A stretch of 42,340 nucleotides of DNA. It comes from a virus. The stretch spans positions 1-42,340 of IMG/VR virus record IMGVR_UViG_3300049020_000018; one strand, written 5' to 3'. Each line of letters opens with the position of its first letter. The stretch's first letter is position 1. Of the stretch, positions 21,602 to 30,080 are shown piece by piece. The notes below the pieces were generated by a model. The model was not told the DNA's origin, did not search any database, and saw only the letters and a list, made by a program, of their open reading frames with translations. A program made the translations under genes and the position numbers.

Positions 21602-22204
21602 TCATCTTGCGTAGATTAAGTTTTCAGGAGACGTATAAATCAACTTGAACCCTTCAAGGTATTTTTCGTATTCTGTTTTAAGGTTCTCTTTCCCGTTCCA
21701 CTCGATCACGATTAAACTGGTTTTGCTTAGATCCATTTCGGGAAGGATGTCCAATTCCGACCCTTCAACATCTAAAGAAATCATATCAAATTCCTTTATC
21801 CTGAGTCGGTTTAAGAATGTCTTCCACCGGAAAGTCGTTACCTCTACCGGATCATATCTAACAGACTTTTCAAATCTCTGTTTCTCCTGAGAATGAAAAG
21901 TGCTAACCAGGCCAACATCGGAAGCAGAACATAACGGCCCGGATTCTTGAAGCATCGCCTTGCCGTTGTGGCTACTGATCGCGTAGGGGTAAATGTAGAA
22001 TCCTTTGTGACCATTATAAAGAGCTTTTAATTTTTCGTATGCCTTAGGGGACGGCTCCACCATCACGCCTTTCCAGTTACGCTCCGCGAGTGCGCGAACG
22101 TTAGAAAAGGTTACCCCGTCATTCTCTCCGATGGATAAGAATGTTCCGGTAAAGTCTTTGAAGTAATCCAGTATCACCGATTCTTCATTTGATTGACTAT
22201 ACAT
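21602..22204 (-). CDS. FkbM-family methyltransferase
   Basis: ATG at 22204 directly after the stop of the glycosyltransferase upstream gives about 200 residues. FLSIGENDGVTFSN is the AdoMet-binding loop, WKGVMVEPSPKAYE follows with the acidic end of strand 2, and FDMISLDVEGSELDIL is the FkbM hallmark. Such enzymes O-methylate sugars in glycan and lipid pathways. In this operon it probably caps or trims the glycan made by the neighbouring transferases. Its stop overlaps the start of the IS-disrupted membrane gene. Confidence 0.85.
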   Translation of the reverse strand: MYSQSNEESVILDYFKDFTGTFLSIGENDGVTFSNVRALAERNWKGVMVEPSPKAYEKLKALYNGHKGFYIYPYAISSHNGKAMLQESGPLCSASDVGLVSTFHSQEKQRFEKSVRYDPVEVTTFRWKTFLNRLRIKEFDMISLDVEGSELDILPEMDLSKTSLIVIEWNGKENLKTEYEKYLEGFKLIYTSPENLIYAR

Positions 22205-22205
22205 T

Positions 22206-22871
22206 TTATTTTGCTTTATTTTCGTTTGGATAAGTCCACTTGCCATTATTGAAAGTTGGTAAAAACGCACTTGTTATCTTATCGGCTTCACTTGTTTTTG
22301 AACTGTGGTTGTATTGGTGAATTATAGCTTCTGAATATTCCTCATCCGTACATTGATTTAACACCTTTTCAAACCACTCCCAATCCTCACCATAATTAGA
22401 ATCAGGAAACGGTACACTTTGAGCTATCACAGTTTTTACAGGGCAAATGTGCCACGGGGGTCTATCAATTGTTCCCGGCTTTGCCTGACTGTTAAACGTG
22501 TTATAGAATCGCATCCTAACCAAGGTCCAAAAATTATCCATCTTGGAAATGTTATTGAATGTTAAAACGTCGCAATCGCTTTGTGCTAGTCTTACCAAGA
22601 CCTCTACGTAATTCGGGGCAATCGTTTCGTCATCATCCAGGAAACACAAATACTTCCCTGTCGCTCTTTTAACGAGTGCTTCCCGTTTCTTACCAATGCT
22701 TAACCCCCCGTCCAGAAATCTTTTAGAGTCATCAACCAACACTTCTATTTCTCCAAGAGTTGGATGAACGGTATCCATATACGCAATCTGCCTGTGGACT
22801 TCATTGAAAAGCCGGGTGAACATTTCGCCCCGTTCTGGGATGGTTGGAATTAGTATCGAGAGTATAATCAT
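22206..22871 (-). CDS. Glycosyltransferase family 2
   Basis: Starts MIILSILIPTIPERG, the first strand of a GT-A fold, with EVLVDDS for the base-binding acid and KYLCFLDDDETIAP for the metal-binding DxD. GEDWEWFEKV near residue 160 is in the place of the catalytic ED motif. Four-base ATGA overlap with the gene upstream. Cytoplasmic, soluble. The acceptor is unknown. Confidence 0.85.
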   Translation of the reverse strand: MIILSILIPTIPERGEMFTRLFNEVHRQIAYMDTVHPTLGEIEVLVDDSKRFLDGGLSIGKKREALVKRATGKYLCFLDDDETIAPNYVEVLVRLAQSDCDVLTFNNISKMDNFWTLVRMRFYNTFNSQAKPGTIDRPPWHICPVKTVIAQSVPFPDSNYGEDWEWFEKVLNQCTDEEYSEAIIHQYNHSSKTSEADKITSAFLPTFNNGKWTYPNENKAK

Positions 22872-23452
22872 CTTCTTTGTTGTCTGCGTTCGTGGAATTG
22901 CGATCTTTTAGGGTTGCAGTCATACCAATACATATCGTCATTAATATGGACTTCCGTTTTCAATAATCCTAAGTCGTGAATCTTCTTAGACCATTGGTAA
23001 TCTTCCTGCTGCCAAATGTCCGGGAATTTAACATACCTTACTTTCTCCCTTTTCATCACGGTAATGTGATTGGGCCAGCGGTAATGATGCCCTTTGTCAG
23101 AGTAGTACTTAGAACCTAATCTGATCGTGAAGTTCTCTCTATTTGCCCCGTTAGTAGTCATGTATCCTTTAAATGTAATTACATCCGGTTCGGATTCCAT
23201 TGCCTTTAAAATGGATGCAACGTAGTGGCTAGGTATTACGTCATCATCATCTATGAAGACAAAGTAATCAGAGGATGATTGAGCAAGTAATAAGTTTCTT
23301 TTAGTCCCTGTGGGCATAGCTTTCCCTGCGTCGTTAAAGTGAACCGATACCTGGTCTTTGTGCTTGTTCACCTGAGGCATTAAGATATTATTCAGCCTTC
23401 TTAACTTGTCGGCCCGTTCAGGGAGTGTGCAAATGAGAATAGAAAGATTCAT
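22868..23452 (-). CDS. Glycosyltransferase family 2
   Basis: Starts MNLSILICTLPERADKL and has YFVFIDDDDVIP as the DxD region; QQEDYQWSKKIH is the likely catalytic ED segment. It is a clear paralogue of the enzyme encoded just downstream (shared LPERxD/IPERGE start). The basic C-terminal tail (ERRQQRR) may hold it near membrane or nucleic acid. Overlaps both neighbours by four bases. Confidence 0.85.
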   Translation of the reverse strand: MNLSILICTLPERADKLRRLNNILMPQVNKHKDQVSVHFNDAGKAMPTGTKRNLLLAQSSSDYFVFIDDDDVIPSHYVASILKAMESEPDVITFKGYMTTNGANRENFTIRLGSKYYSDKGHHYRWPNHITVMKREKVRYVKFPDIWQQEDYQWSKKIHDLGLLKTEVHINDDMYWYDCNPKRSQFHERRQQRR

Positions 23453-24081
23453 ATCGGAAACCCCTGACGGGATCGTTTCATAAATACTTTTTTACCTTGA
23501 TCCCAATTCGCTGCGCTTCTTGTGTACGTCTCATCGTTCTGCGCCTTGCCATTACTTGGATGTTCGTGAGGGAATTTTAAATGAGGTGCATACTTTATCG
23601 CGTTGATCCGTTTGCAAGTCTCGAATAAGTCGCAATCAACCCACATCGATTTATACTCCGGGTGCCACATATACCCTAACTTCTCGTATAGTGCCCGGTT
23701 CATTATTGGGATGGTCACTATCCCGACCTCGAATTTTTGCAACTCGTCATCCACCTTTAACAGCATTGGTTCTGTAACTCCCTCAAATTCCTTCTCGATT
23801 AATGACGCCCAATTATCAGGGCATTTGAAGTCGTCGGATAGGTAAAGTAAAATATCCCCGGCTGCATGTTTGGCTGCGTGGTTAGTGGCTTCGACGACAC
23901 TAGAATGATTGTCAATTATTACAACCTCAGCAAAGTGCATTTCGTATTTTCTAGCTTCTTTATCTGAGTTATCTAAACTCAGAATATGTTCAAACTCACC
24001 CGCTGCGCGTTCATGCCAATACCTTGCTGTCGCATACGCTTTCTGTGGGCGTCCCCGGCTTGGATGAATTAAACTAATCAT
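23449..24081 (-). CDS. Glycosyltransferase-like protein (GT-A)
   Basis: MISLIHPSRGRPQKA opens a GT-A fold; ILSLDNSD gives the nucleotide-binding acid and LLYLSDDFKCP the DxD-like site. The MWVDCDLFETCKRIN segment is in the place of the acceptor-side acid. It lies in an overlapping string of four glycan genes. A third paralogue of the same broad family. Confidence 0.75.
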   Translation of the reverse strand: MISLIHPSRGRPQKAYATARYWHERAAGEFEHILSLDNSDKEARKYEMHFAEVVIIDNHSSVVEATNHAAKHAAGDILLYLSDDFKCPDNWASLIEKEFEGVTEPMLLKVDDELQKFEVGIVTIPIMNRALYEKLGYMWHPEYKSMWVDCDLFETCKRINAIKYAPHLKFPHEHPSNGKAQNDETYTRSAANWDQGKKVFMKRSRQGFPI

Positions 24082-24731
24082 GGTATGTAAGAAATTTTAT
24101 AGCCTTTCATCTGGAAAAACAAAGACGGACAGCGTTCTAAAATGAATGGACAAAGTGGATAATCCTCAAGTCCTAACTTTGCCTTGACTGACTTTAAATC
24201 TGCCCCGCGTGCCATCTTCCCATAGCCCGAGGGTTGTAGCATTTTAGCGTTCAATTCTTCGTCTGTCATGATTAATTCCATTGCAGGAGTCAAAAAATTG
24301 GTAACGTAGTCCTTGTAAATCTCCGATTTCGCGGAAAAATGATTTTGATAAATTGGATTCTTCGCTTCAGGCGGTCTTTTTAGACCTAATTTCTGCCACA
24401 AAAGATCAATTGTTGGAATAAATTCCTTGTGCCATTGGTTCGCCATCGCCAGCATCTGGTGTCTGGAGCTATTTCGCGTTAAAGAAAGAACTTGATAGTC
24501 GGATTTTAATACTTCTTCCGTCACCGGGTGGACTCTCCGCACCTTTTGAGATAATTTCCAGGAGCAAACCGATAATTTTTCCCCCTCGTAAGCGTCAACA
24601 ATCCTCTTAATAGGATCATTTTCAAAGAATATGGTCAGATTTTCATTAAAGTAAGGGACGGCGAACGGGTAAAGGTGTGCGCGCTGATCTTCTTTGTAAA
24701 GAATCTGGAAAAGAGTCACGATCTCAGCCAT
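24078..24731 (-). CDS. Glycan-island conserved protein of unknown function
   Basis: The 217-residue protein has LYPFAVPYFNENLTIFFEN at the N-terminus, an SVCSWKL segment, and LCPFILERCPSLFF near the end. I recall similar proteins next to FkbM and GT2 genes in other Bacteroidota phages and in host glycan loci, but know no tested function. It overlaps its neighbours by four bases downstream and 16 upstream. Confidence 0.6.
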   Translation of the reverse strand: MAEIVTLFQILYKEDQRAHLYPFAVPYFNENLTIFFENDPIKRIVDAYEGEKLSVCSWKLSQKVRRVHPVTEEVLKSDYQVLSLTRNSSRHQMLAMANQWHKEFIPTIDLLWQKLGLKRPPEAKNPIYQNHFSAKSEIYKDYVTNFLTPAMELIMTDEELNAKMLQPSGYGKMARGADLKSVKAKLGLEDYPLCPFILERCPSLFFQMKGYKISYIP

Positions 24732-24892
24732 TCACGAACCCTATTAAAACAACTTCCGCAGCTTGGATTTTTCTTCCCCTGAGGGTGGGCTTCATTGTAA
24801 AGCTTGAACGCTTCCAGCCATAAAGGCGACTTCCGACTACTGTCGATTTGCCCGGCTTTTTTTAGTTCTTCAAGTACTTCTTGCTTAGTCAT
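24716..24892 (-). CDS. Small conserved protein, first gene of the glycan operon
   Basis: ATG at 24892 gives a 58-residue protein, MTKQEVLEELKKAGQ, with CGSCFNRVREWL at the end. The open frame extends to 24976 but that region is a terminator and promoter. The helical fold with a CxxC end resembles small DNA- or zinc-binding proteins. The start lies three bases after a perfect TATATTTG box. Confidence 0.6.
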   Translation of the reverse strand: MTKQEVLEELKKAGQIDSSRKSPLWLEAFKLYNEAHPQGKKNPSCGSCFNRVREWLRS

Positions 24893-24895
24893 ACA

Positions 24896-24903
24896 CAAAT
24901 ATA
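24896..24903 (-). promoter_or_regulatory. TATATTTG box three bases before a start codon
   Basis: On the minus strand TATATTTG (24903 to 24896), TGT, then ATG. It follows directly after a terminator, so it would start a new transcript for the glycan operon. No good TTG is seen at the ideal distance. The mRNA would have almost no leader. Confidence 0.45.
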
Positions 24904-24936
24904 AAAATTCATTTAAATTTCTGTATAAAAAAGGGC

Positions 24937-24966
24937 ATAAAAAAAGACCCTTATTTCTAAGAGTCT
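24937..24966 (-). terminator. Rho-independent terminator after the tail/capsid operon
   Basis: On the minus strand AGACTCTTA pairs with TAAGGGTCT over a GAAA loop (24945-24966) and runs into TTTTTTTAT. It closes the transcript ending with the gene at 24991. Confidence 0.85.
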
Positions 24967-24990
24967 CTTCAAACAAGTTATGGCTATTTA

Positions 24991-25542
24991 TTAAACTTCT
25001 AACGCTTGAACGTAACTTAACGTGGTAGCGTAATCCGTCTTCAGAAGGATTCTATACGGCAATGACTCCTCCCCGGTTAAGGTTACAGTCGTTGCAGTGT
25101 CTTCACCCTGCGCCCTACCTGTAGGACTTACAGCCCCTTCGGTCGCGCTCATTCCGTTCACCGCACCGTAGATTCTAAACTCCCCGTTATTGGTTAGAAC
25201 GATCGCTCCAACCGTGGCAACCAGGAGATCAGAAAGTACTTGTATCTCAGACGGAGTGTCCACAAACAGTCTCAAGATGACGTTTTGCAGGAAACTTACC
25301 GCGCCTGATTCAGCCTGAACGTTTATAGGAGAAGTCGCAGAATGGGAGAACTTACCGGCATCAAAAAGGTACAATCCCTCGTATCCGTCAAATTCCAATC
25401 CTGTTACATATCCTGTCCCGTTCGGGTCAATGGCTGAGTTAAGATCGTCAACATTGAAGAGCCAAACCTTTTTAACCCCTGAAATCCGTTTCTTTGATAA
25501 ACAGTCGTAATCAATCCCGGAGCTTATTCCGCATAATGGCAT
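24991..25542 (-). CDS. Virion protein, possible tail tube
   Basis: The 183-residue beta-rich protein starts MPLCGISSGIDYDC and has GVKKVWLFNVDDL, a pattern seen in a Bacteroidota phage structural protein encoded next to the major capsid protein. Length and fold fit a tail tube or major tail protein, but a capsid decoration protein cannot be excluded. It is the last gene before the terminator and follows the capsid gene by 17 bases. Confidence 0.5.
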   Translation of the reverse strand: MPLCGISSGIDYDCLSKKRISGVKKVWLFNVDDLNSAIDPNGTGYVTGLEFDGYEGLYLFDAGKFSHSATSPINVQAESGAVSFLQNVILRLFVDTPSEIQVLSDLLVATVGAIVLTNNGEFRIYGAVNGMSATEGAVSPTGRAQGEDTATTVTLTGEESLPYRILLKTDYATTLSYVQALEV

Positions 25543-25559
25543 ATCAGTAGGGGTTTAAA

Positions 25560-26621
25560 TTATTTAGCCCATGAAATCAAATCGCACTGCGCAAAGTTGT
25601 ATCCGAAACGCATTCTGCCCTTTATAAGGGTAGAGTTTGTCCGGCAATCGAAGCATGAAGTCAAGTTGTTAAGGTCACTGGAACGCTCTACGCCCATGTA
25701 GTGATTGCCTTTTGCGGTGTAAATCGCAAAGTGGCGGATCTCATCATAGAACGGGTTGGCACTTTCGTTTTCAAGTGACTCATCCGCAAACCACAGCGGA
25801 ATCAATTCAACGCCTCTGTAGTACAGTCTTGTGATACCATCTTGTCCAGCTCTCCATGAGCCTTCATTGCAACAATCTGCAATCAATGAGTCATAGTAGT
25901 TCTCCCATACAGAACCTGTTACCCAGATCGCCTTTGCGTTGGTTGGAAGTTGCTTCAGTCTGATGTCTGAGTTACCCCATAATTTTCTCAACACAGTCAC
26001 CGCGTTTCCACTGGCGAGAGTTGAATTATGTTGATTCGGGAAGGTTGAGTTATCCACCGGCTGCACACAATAAGAAGCTTCTGAATCGAAGAACTTCGTA
26101 AACACGCCGTCTATTGTAGAATAGATCGAAGTGTTGGCCGCGCCCAAGGAGTTGTCAGAGAAGAACATTGCCTTCAAAACATCAAGCTTTGCAGCTTCCA
26201 GTACTTCTTCAAAGATGATGCTTTGCAAATTACCTTGAAGTTCGTAACCATCCACACCCTGTCCGGCGTACTTCTCAACAAGAGCAGTACAGATGGCTGA
26301 AAATTCAGCTTCGCACCACTCAAGATTGATTTGAAACTCACCCGTTTCCAGTCTTCTGTCGGTGATAGATCCGGCCTGAGTATAAGTTGGTGAACAGTCC
26401 CCAGAGGGCTTGGAAAGCACGCTGGTTAATGGGTTGATATAGTGGAGGTATTCTCCACATCGAACGCCCTGGATGATTCTGAATAGATCAGAAAGTGCGG
26501 GAGTGTCGATCCTGATCGGCTTAATCAATTCAAGGTTAAGCTTACCAGGGTATGTATACGTAATATCCGGCGTATACATGGACGCGACAGGTTTAAGGAT
26601 TGGTTTGTTTTGGAGTGTCAT
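25560..26621 (-). CDS. Major capsid protein
   Basis: The 353-residue product follows the protease/scaffold gene by three bases, the standard position of the HK97-fold capsid protein. Features are a beta/alpha middle (LQSIIFEEVLEAAKLDVL, a spine-helix-like stretch) and a C-terminal A-domain with HFAIYTAKGNHYMGVER. Cysteines are unusually many for a capsid protein. Function is assigned mainly by context and size. Confidence 0.75.
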   Translation of the reverse strand: MTLQNKPILKPVASMYTPDITYTYPGKLNLELIKPIRIDTPALSDLFRIIQGVRCGEYLHYINPLTSVLSKPSGDCSPTYTQAGSITDRRLETGEFQINLEWCEAEFSAICTALVEKYAGQGVDGYELQGNLQSIIFEEVLEAAKLDVLKAMFFSDNSLGAANTSIYSTIDGVFTKFFDSEASYCVQPVDNSTFPNQHNSTLASGNAVTVLRKLWGNSDIRLKQLPTNAKAIWVTGSVWENYYDSLIADCCNEGSWRAGQDGITRLYYRGVELIPLWFADESLENESANPFYDEIRHFAIYTAKGNHYMGVERSSDLNNLTSCFDCRTNSTLIKGRMRFGYNFAQCDLISWAK

Positions 26622-26624
26622 ATA

Positions 26625-27941
26625 TTAGTCGGTGTTACGTGTGTCAAGTACTCTGGTCTTAAAGAACTGCTGCATAGGATCCAGCGTTACGGGCTGGCCA
26701 AAGTTTGGCATCTCTGCTTTCTTTGGTGGAGTCGGATCGCCTACCGTGGTGTTCTTAATTTTAAGAAGCTCTTCCTGAAGGGCCTTTACCTCTACAGTGG
26801 CTTTGTTTTCGAATTTCTTCGCCTTAGCTTCAGCCTGTGTTTTGGCCTCAGTCTGTGCCGTCAGTGCGCTTTCAAGTTCTTTGATCCGCGCCTCGGCGGC
26901 TTCAAGTTTTTTAACTGTTTCCATATCTTCAGGTTTTTCTTCCTCTTTAACTGCGGCCTCAGCCTCTTTTACTTCGGTGATATTTCCACCGGCTACCGTG
27001 ATTGATTTCCCCCCAGCAATGGTAAATGTTCCGTCTTCAAGTGGGCTTCCGTCTTCCAAGGTGACAGGTTTACCGGTCCAATCATCCTCATCCGGGACGT
27101 TGATAACCCGTCCATCAGACAGGGTTTCGGTCATGTTTTTTGGGGTGAAATAGTTCACTACTTTTTTAAGTAGGGATTCTATCGCAGACAGTTTTTCAGT
27201 ATTTTCCATTCTTGTATCGTTAATTGGTTCAAGCTCTTGATCGACATACCACTTGTGGATTGTGCCGTCCTCCATCTTTAAAGCGAGTGCCGGAGTAGAA
27301 ATTTCAGCTACCGTCATGACCATTCCTTTGTGACTTGGATCATGTAGGCTGTCTTCTTTTGCGGTGACCTTGTCCCCTACTTTAAAGGTGCTTTGGTTTA
27401 TAATAAAACTTCCATCTGCCCGTATTCTTTGAATATTGGCTGATGCTGCGGCTCTTAACACTTCCTGAACTTCATCAACAAACCCCATCTCTTTAGCTTG
27501 TTCAGGCGTGAGCCATGTTTCATGATCGTACATTTCAGATAATTGCGCTTCTGTAAGGGTTGTTCTACCTACCCATGAGCTGATTAACTGCGACTTGATT
27601 TTATCAAGCTGACCGGCTGCGTTGCGTAAATCTTTGGCTTCTCCCCCAATTTGTACTCGGGGGTTGTGAATCATAAACTGCGCTTTCGAGTTCATGATTA
27701 TTTTTGATCCTGCTGCGGCTATTAGGGTGGCTATCGATGCGCATACCCCTTCGATTTTAACCGTAATGTTTTTCCCGGTATTCTTGATCGCGTTATAGAT
27801 CGCATACCCTTCGAATACCTCACCTCCTGGGGAGTGGATGTGAACTTCATATTCGGTGGCCTTCGGGGTGATCTCCTTTAAGACCGTGTCTAAAGTGACC
27901 TGTTTCCCGACTTCCCCATAAATGTAAATATGTCCTATCAC
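26625..27941 (-). CDS. ClpP-like prohead protease fused to scaffold-like domain
   Basis: Residues 1-180 form a ClpP-type serine protease: HSPGGEVFEGYAIYN (oxyanion strand and helix), nucleophile Ser69 in GVCASIATL, and His92 in MIHNP. An internal ATG starts MENTEKLSAIESLLKK near residue 243; the last 190 residues include a long alanine/glutamate coiled coil, as in scaffolds. Protease and scaffold in one chain, just before the capsid gene, is a known head-morphogenesis arrangement. GTG at 27941 is the probable start. Confidence 0.85.
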   Translation of the reverse strand: MIGHIYIYGEVGKQVTLDTVLKEITPKATEYEVHIHSPGGEVFEGYAIYNAIKNTGKNITVKIEGVCASIATLIAAAGSKIIMNSKAQFMIHNPRVQIGGEAKDLRNAAGQLDKIKSQLISSWVGRTTLTEAQLSEMYDHETWLTPEQAKEMGFVDEVQEVLRAAASANIQRIRADGSFIINQSTFKVGDKVTAKEDSLHDPSHKGMVMTVAEISTPALALKMEDGTIHKWYVDQELEPINDTRMENTEKLSAIESLLKKVVNYFTPKNMTETLSDGRVINVPDEDDWTGKPVTLEDGSPLEDGTFTIAGGKSITVAGGNITEVKEAEAAVKEEEKPEDMETVKKLEAAEARIKELESALTAQTEAKTQAEAKAKKFENKATVEVKALQEELLKIKNTTVGDPTPPKKAEMPNFGQPVTLDPMQQFFKTRVLDTRNTD

Positions 27942-28002
27942 GGCATGAAGTACCGAAATAGGAATCAGTCTTGAAAAAAGTGAATTGTTAAGAAATTGGG
28001 AA

Positions 28003-28224
28003 TTAGTTGAATTTACGGACCAACACGTACACCCATGTTTGGCTGACTCTCATCTCTTCCGCGGTGGACTTGACCGCTTCTGTATGGTCTAATCCTGAGG
28101 CTTTCTTCTTACAGTAACAGGAAAGAATACATTCTGCCCGGTCAACTTTTGCGGTAATAATGCCATCCTTTGCTAGTGCTTGCCAGGTGGATTGAGAAAT
28201 ATTGTACTTCTCTTTTATACTCAT
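28003..28224 (-). CDS. Small helix-turn-helix-like protein
   Basis: The 73-residue protein has SIKEKYNISQSTWQALAKDG at the N-terminus and ends with RVSQTWVYVLVRKF, each like part of a helix-turn-helix. It overlaps the tape measure stop by four bases. Its place between tape measure and protease genes suggests a virion assembly factor or a late regulator; neither is shown. Confidence 0.55.
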   Translation of the reverse strand: MSIKEKYNISQSTWQALAKDGIITAKVDRAECILSCYCKKKASGLDHTEAVKSTAEEMRVSQTWVYVLVRKFN

Positions 28225-30080
28225 CGCTTGGATATTTTTTCTTTGACTTTTATCCTGTTTTGAACTTTGGTAATCTCCTTGGCTGAGACTTCAAATGGCC
28301 CTAAGTTCTTCAATAAGTTTCCGACCTCCATCGACTGATTGATCGGTTGGGAAACAGAACGCGCAGTGTACCCTCCATCGGCATAGCCTCGCATTCTCAT
28401 TTGCTCTAGTGCTCCGATGTGATGCTGCGCGGCAGGATGATTATTGATATGTTTTGGAACTACGTACTCATCGGCGTGAACAATTCCGACAGGTTGGTAT
28501 TTATGACCCGGGCCAGTCCATCCACCTTCGGCAAATTCTACTCCGTTGATCTTAGCTACGTTGGCGAGTCCTGTTGCAACTGCTGTCGCTGCGGCGATGA
28601 TACCAAATACAGGGTTTATTTCAGATCCAGAAGCTAAAGCAGCGGTAGCCGATAGATAGGTATTTACAAGGGCTTCCGCAGTAGCAAATCCTTTCCTTGC
28701 AATAGAGTCCTCTGCTGATAAGTCAGCCAGTGCGCCGAACGTATTCCCCGCTATTTGAAGCTCCTGTTGAGCTTTCATTTTTTCAATAGCTATACTCTTC
28801 TCGGCGTTGGCCTTATCTTCTTCGGCTTGCTTTTTATTAATCTTCGCAATGTCTTTCGCGAGCCGTTCATTAATATCAAGTTTAATTTCAGCTTTCTTAA
28901 ACTCAGCGTCTAGTTCAGGATCTTTAACTGTGGCATCTCCGCCTGACTGTGCCCTTCGTGTAGCGCGTTCCTGGGCCTCCTGTTCTCTTAAAGCCTCAGT
29001 TTGTTTCTTAATGGCTTCCGCTCTCTTCTCCTGGATGGTTGTGAGTTGGTTTTCAAGCTTCTCCTGAAAGGCCAAAGAAGACCCCCGCGCAGATTCTAAG
29101 GCTACTAACTTCTCTGTGATCTTATCGGCTTGGTCATCTGCAAGAACTCCGCCTTTTAAAAGTCTGCTGACAAACTGATCGAATGTCTCTTCTGAAGTTT
29201 GTTGAAGTCCTTTTTGAAGGGCTATCTGTTTTGTGGTGATGACTAGATCCTTAAAAGCATTTTCCTCCCGCTTCTTTACCAGCTCATCTTCTAATTTTAA
29301 AGCCTGTCTTAATAACCCTTCGGACTCATCCAGGGTTAGGTTCCGGTTTTTAGAGGCGACAACTAACCGCCTGATTTCGTTCTCCTGTTTGGCGGCTTGC
29401 ACCGCGAGAGCGCGTTGAGAATCTTCCAGCTCGCGAGACAGATCAAGATATAACTGTCCTTGTCTTAACGCTACAGCCATCGCATCACCCAATCCTGTGA
29501 AGGCTTCTTTTGCCAGATTTAACGCCCCTGTAAAATCCCCTGTGGCCAATGCAATTAGCGCCTCTCCTAACTTCCCAACCCGACTAATAATGACATCAAG
29601 AACGACACCTACCGCGTTCGTGACGTTCTCAAACTTATCCAGTACGTTGTTATTTGAACTTATGGCTGATTTCAGTAATGCAAACACTGCAACCAACGCC
29701 GCAAGTATCGCCCCGATAGGGGTAGCGATGAATCGAAGTGCTTGTAAGGTCATCGCTTTAAACCCTTGCACACCTTTATCCAGACCGTCCGCAACTTTCC
29801 CAAGCGCCGGATTAACCCCATCTAGGGCGCTTTTGTAATTACCGATGTTTATTTTTTGCTTCTCAAGGGCTGAAACATTGGCTTTTATTTTATCCGTGTT
29901 GGCGTCGATCTGCTTATTTAACTCAGCAGCACGTTTCTTACCCGCCTCAGTCGCAATATTTAATTCGTTCCTTTCGGCGCGTAATTTCTTATTAGCCTCG
30001 GTTAAGCTTTTGATAGATTCAATGGACTCTTTTTCATCCACCTCAAAATCTAAAACGACACTTTCAGTTCTATCTGCCAT
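28221..30080 (-). CDS. Tape measure protein
   Basis: The 619-residue chain starts with a long coiled coil (residues about 15-75), has a strongly hydrophobic helix pair at about 115-145 (FIATPIGAILAALVAVFALL), further long helices (about 230-440), and a second hydrophobic, glycine/alanine-rich region near 480-515. This is the pattern of tail tape measure proteins, which set tail length and pass DNA through the host membrane. At 619 residues, a tail of about 90 nm would be expected by the usual 1.5 A per residue rule. Confidence 0.85.
   Translation of the reverse strand: MADRTESVVLDFEVDEKESIESIKSLTEANKKLRAERNELNIATEAGKKRAAELNKQIDANTDKIKANVSALEKQKINIGNYKSALDGVNPALGKVADGLDKGVQGFKAMTLQALRFIATPIGAILAALVAVFALLKSAISSNNNVLDKFENVTNAVGVVLDVIISRVGKLGEALIALATGDFTGALNLAKEAFTGLGDAMAVALRQGQLYLDLSRELEDSQRALAVQAAKQENEIRRLVVASKNRNLTLDESEGLLRQALKLEDELVKKREENAFKDLVITTKQIALQKGLQQTSEETFDQFVSRLLKGGVLADDQADKITEKLVALESARGSSLAFQEKLENQLTTIQEKRAEAIKKQTEALREQEAQERATRRAQSGGDATVKDPELDAEFKKAEIKLDINERLAKDIAKINKKQAEEDKANAEKSIAIEKMKAQQELQIAGNTFGALADLSAEDSIARKGFATAEALVNTYLSATAALASGSEINPVFGIIAAATAVATGLANVAKINGVEFAEGGWTGPGHKYQPVGIVHADEYVVPKHINNHPAAQHHIGALEQMRMRGYADGGYTARSVSQPINQSMEVGNLLKNLGPFEVSAKEITKVQNRIKVKEKISKR

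Larger units (their letters stand above)
21483..21605 (-). pseudogene. 5' part of the small membrane-protein gene cut by the IS
   Basis: ATG at 21605 overlaps the TGA of the FkbM gene (ATGA). The first 18 codons are original (MIKQIIAFFFLTIIVGMI), after which the frame runs into the IS and stops at 21483, giving a 40-residue product. Removing the IS and one duplication joins this to the 3' part in frame and yields a 66-residue, two-helix membrane protein. Confidence 0.75.

Noticed and set aside
21602-22270. Extended start of the FkbM gene
   Set aside because: The extra codons lie within the upstream glycosyltransferase gene; ATG 22204 follows that gene's stop.
24893-24976. N-terminal extension of the small gene at 24716
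   Set aside because: The extension would cover a terminator hairpin and a perfect promoter box; the ATG at 24892 fits better.
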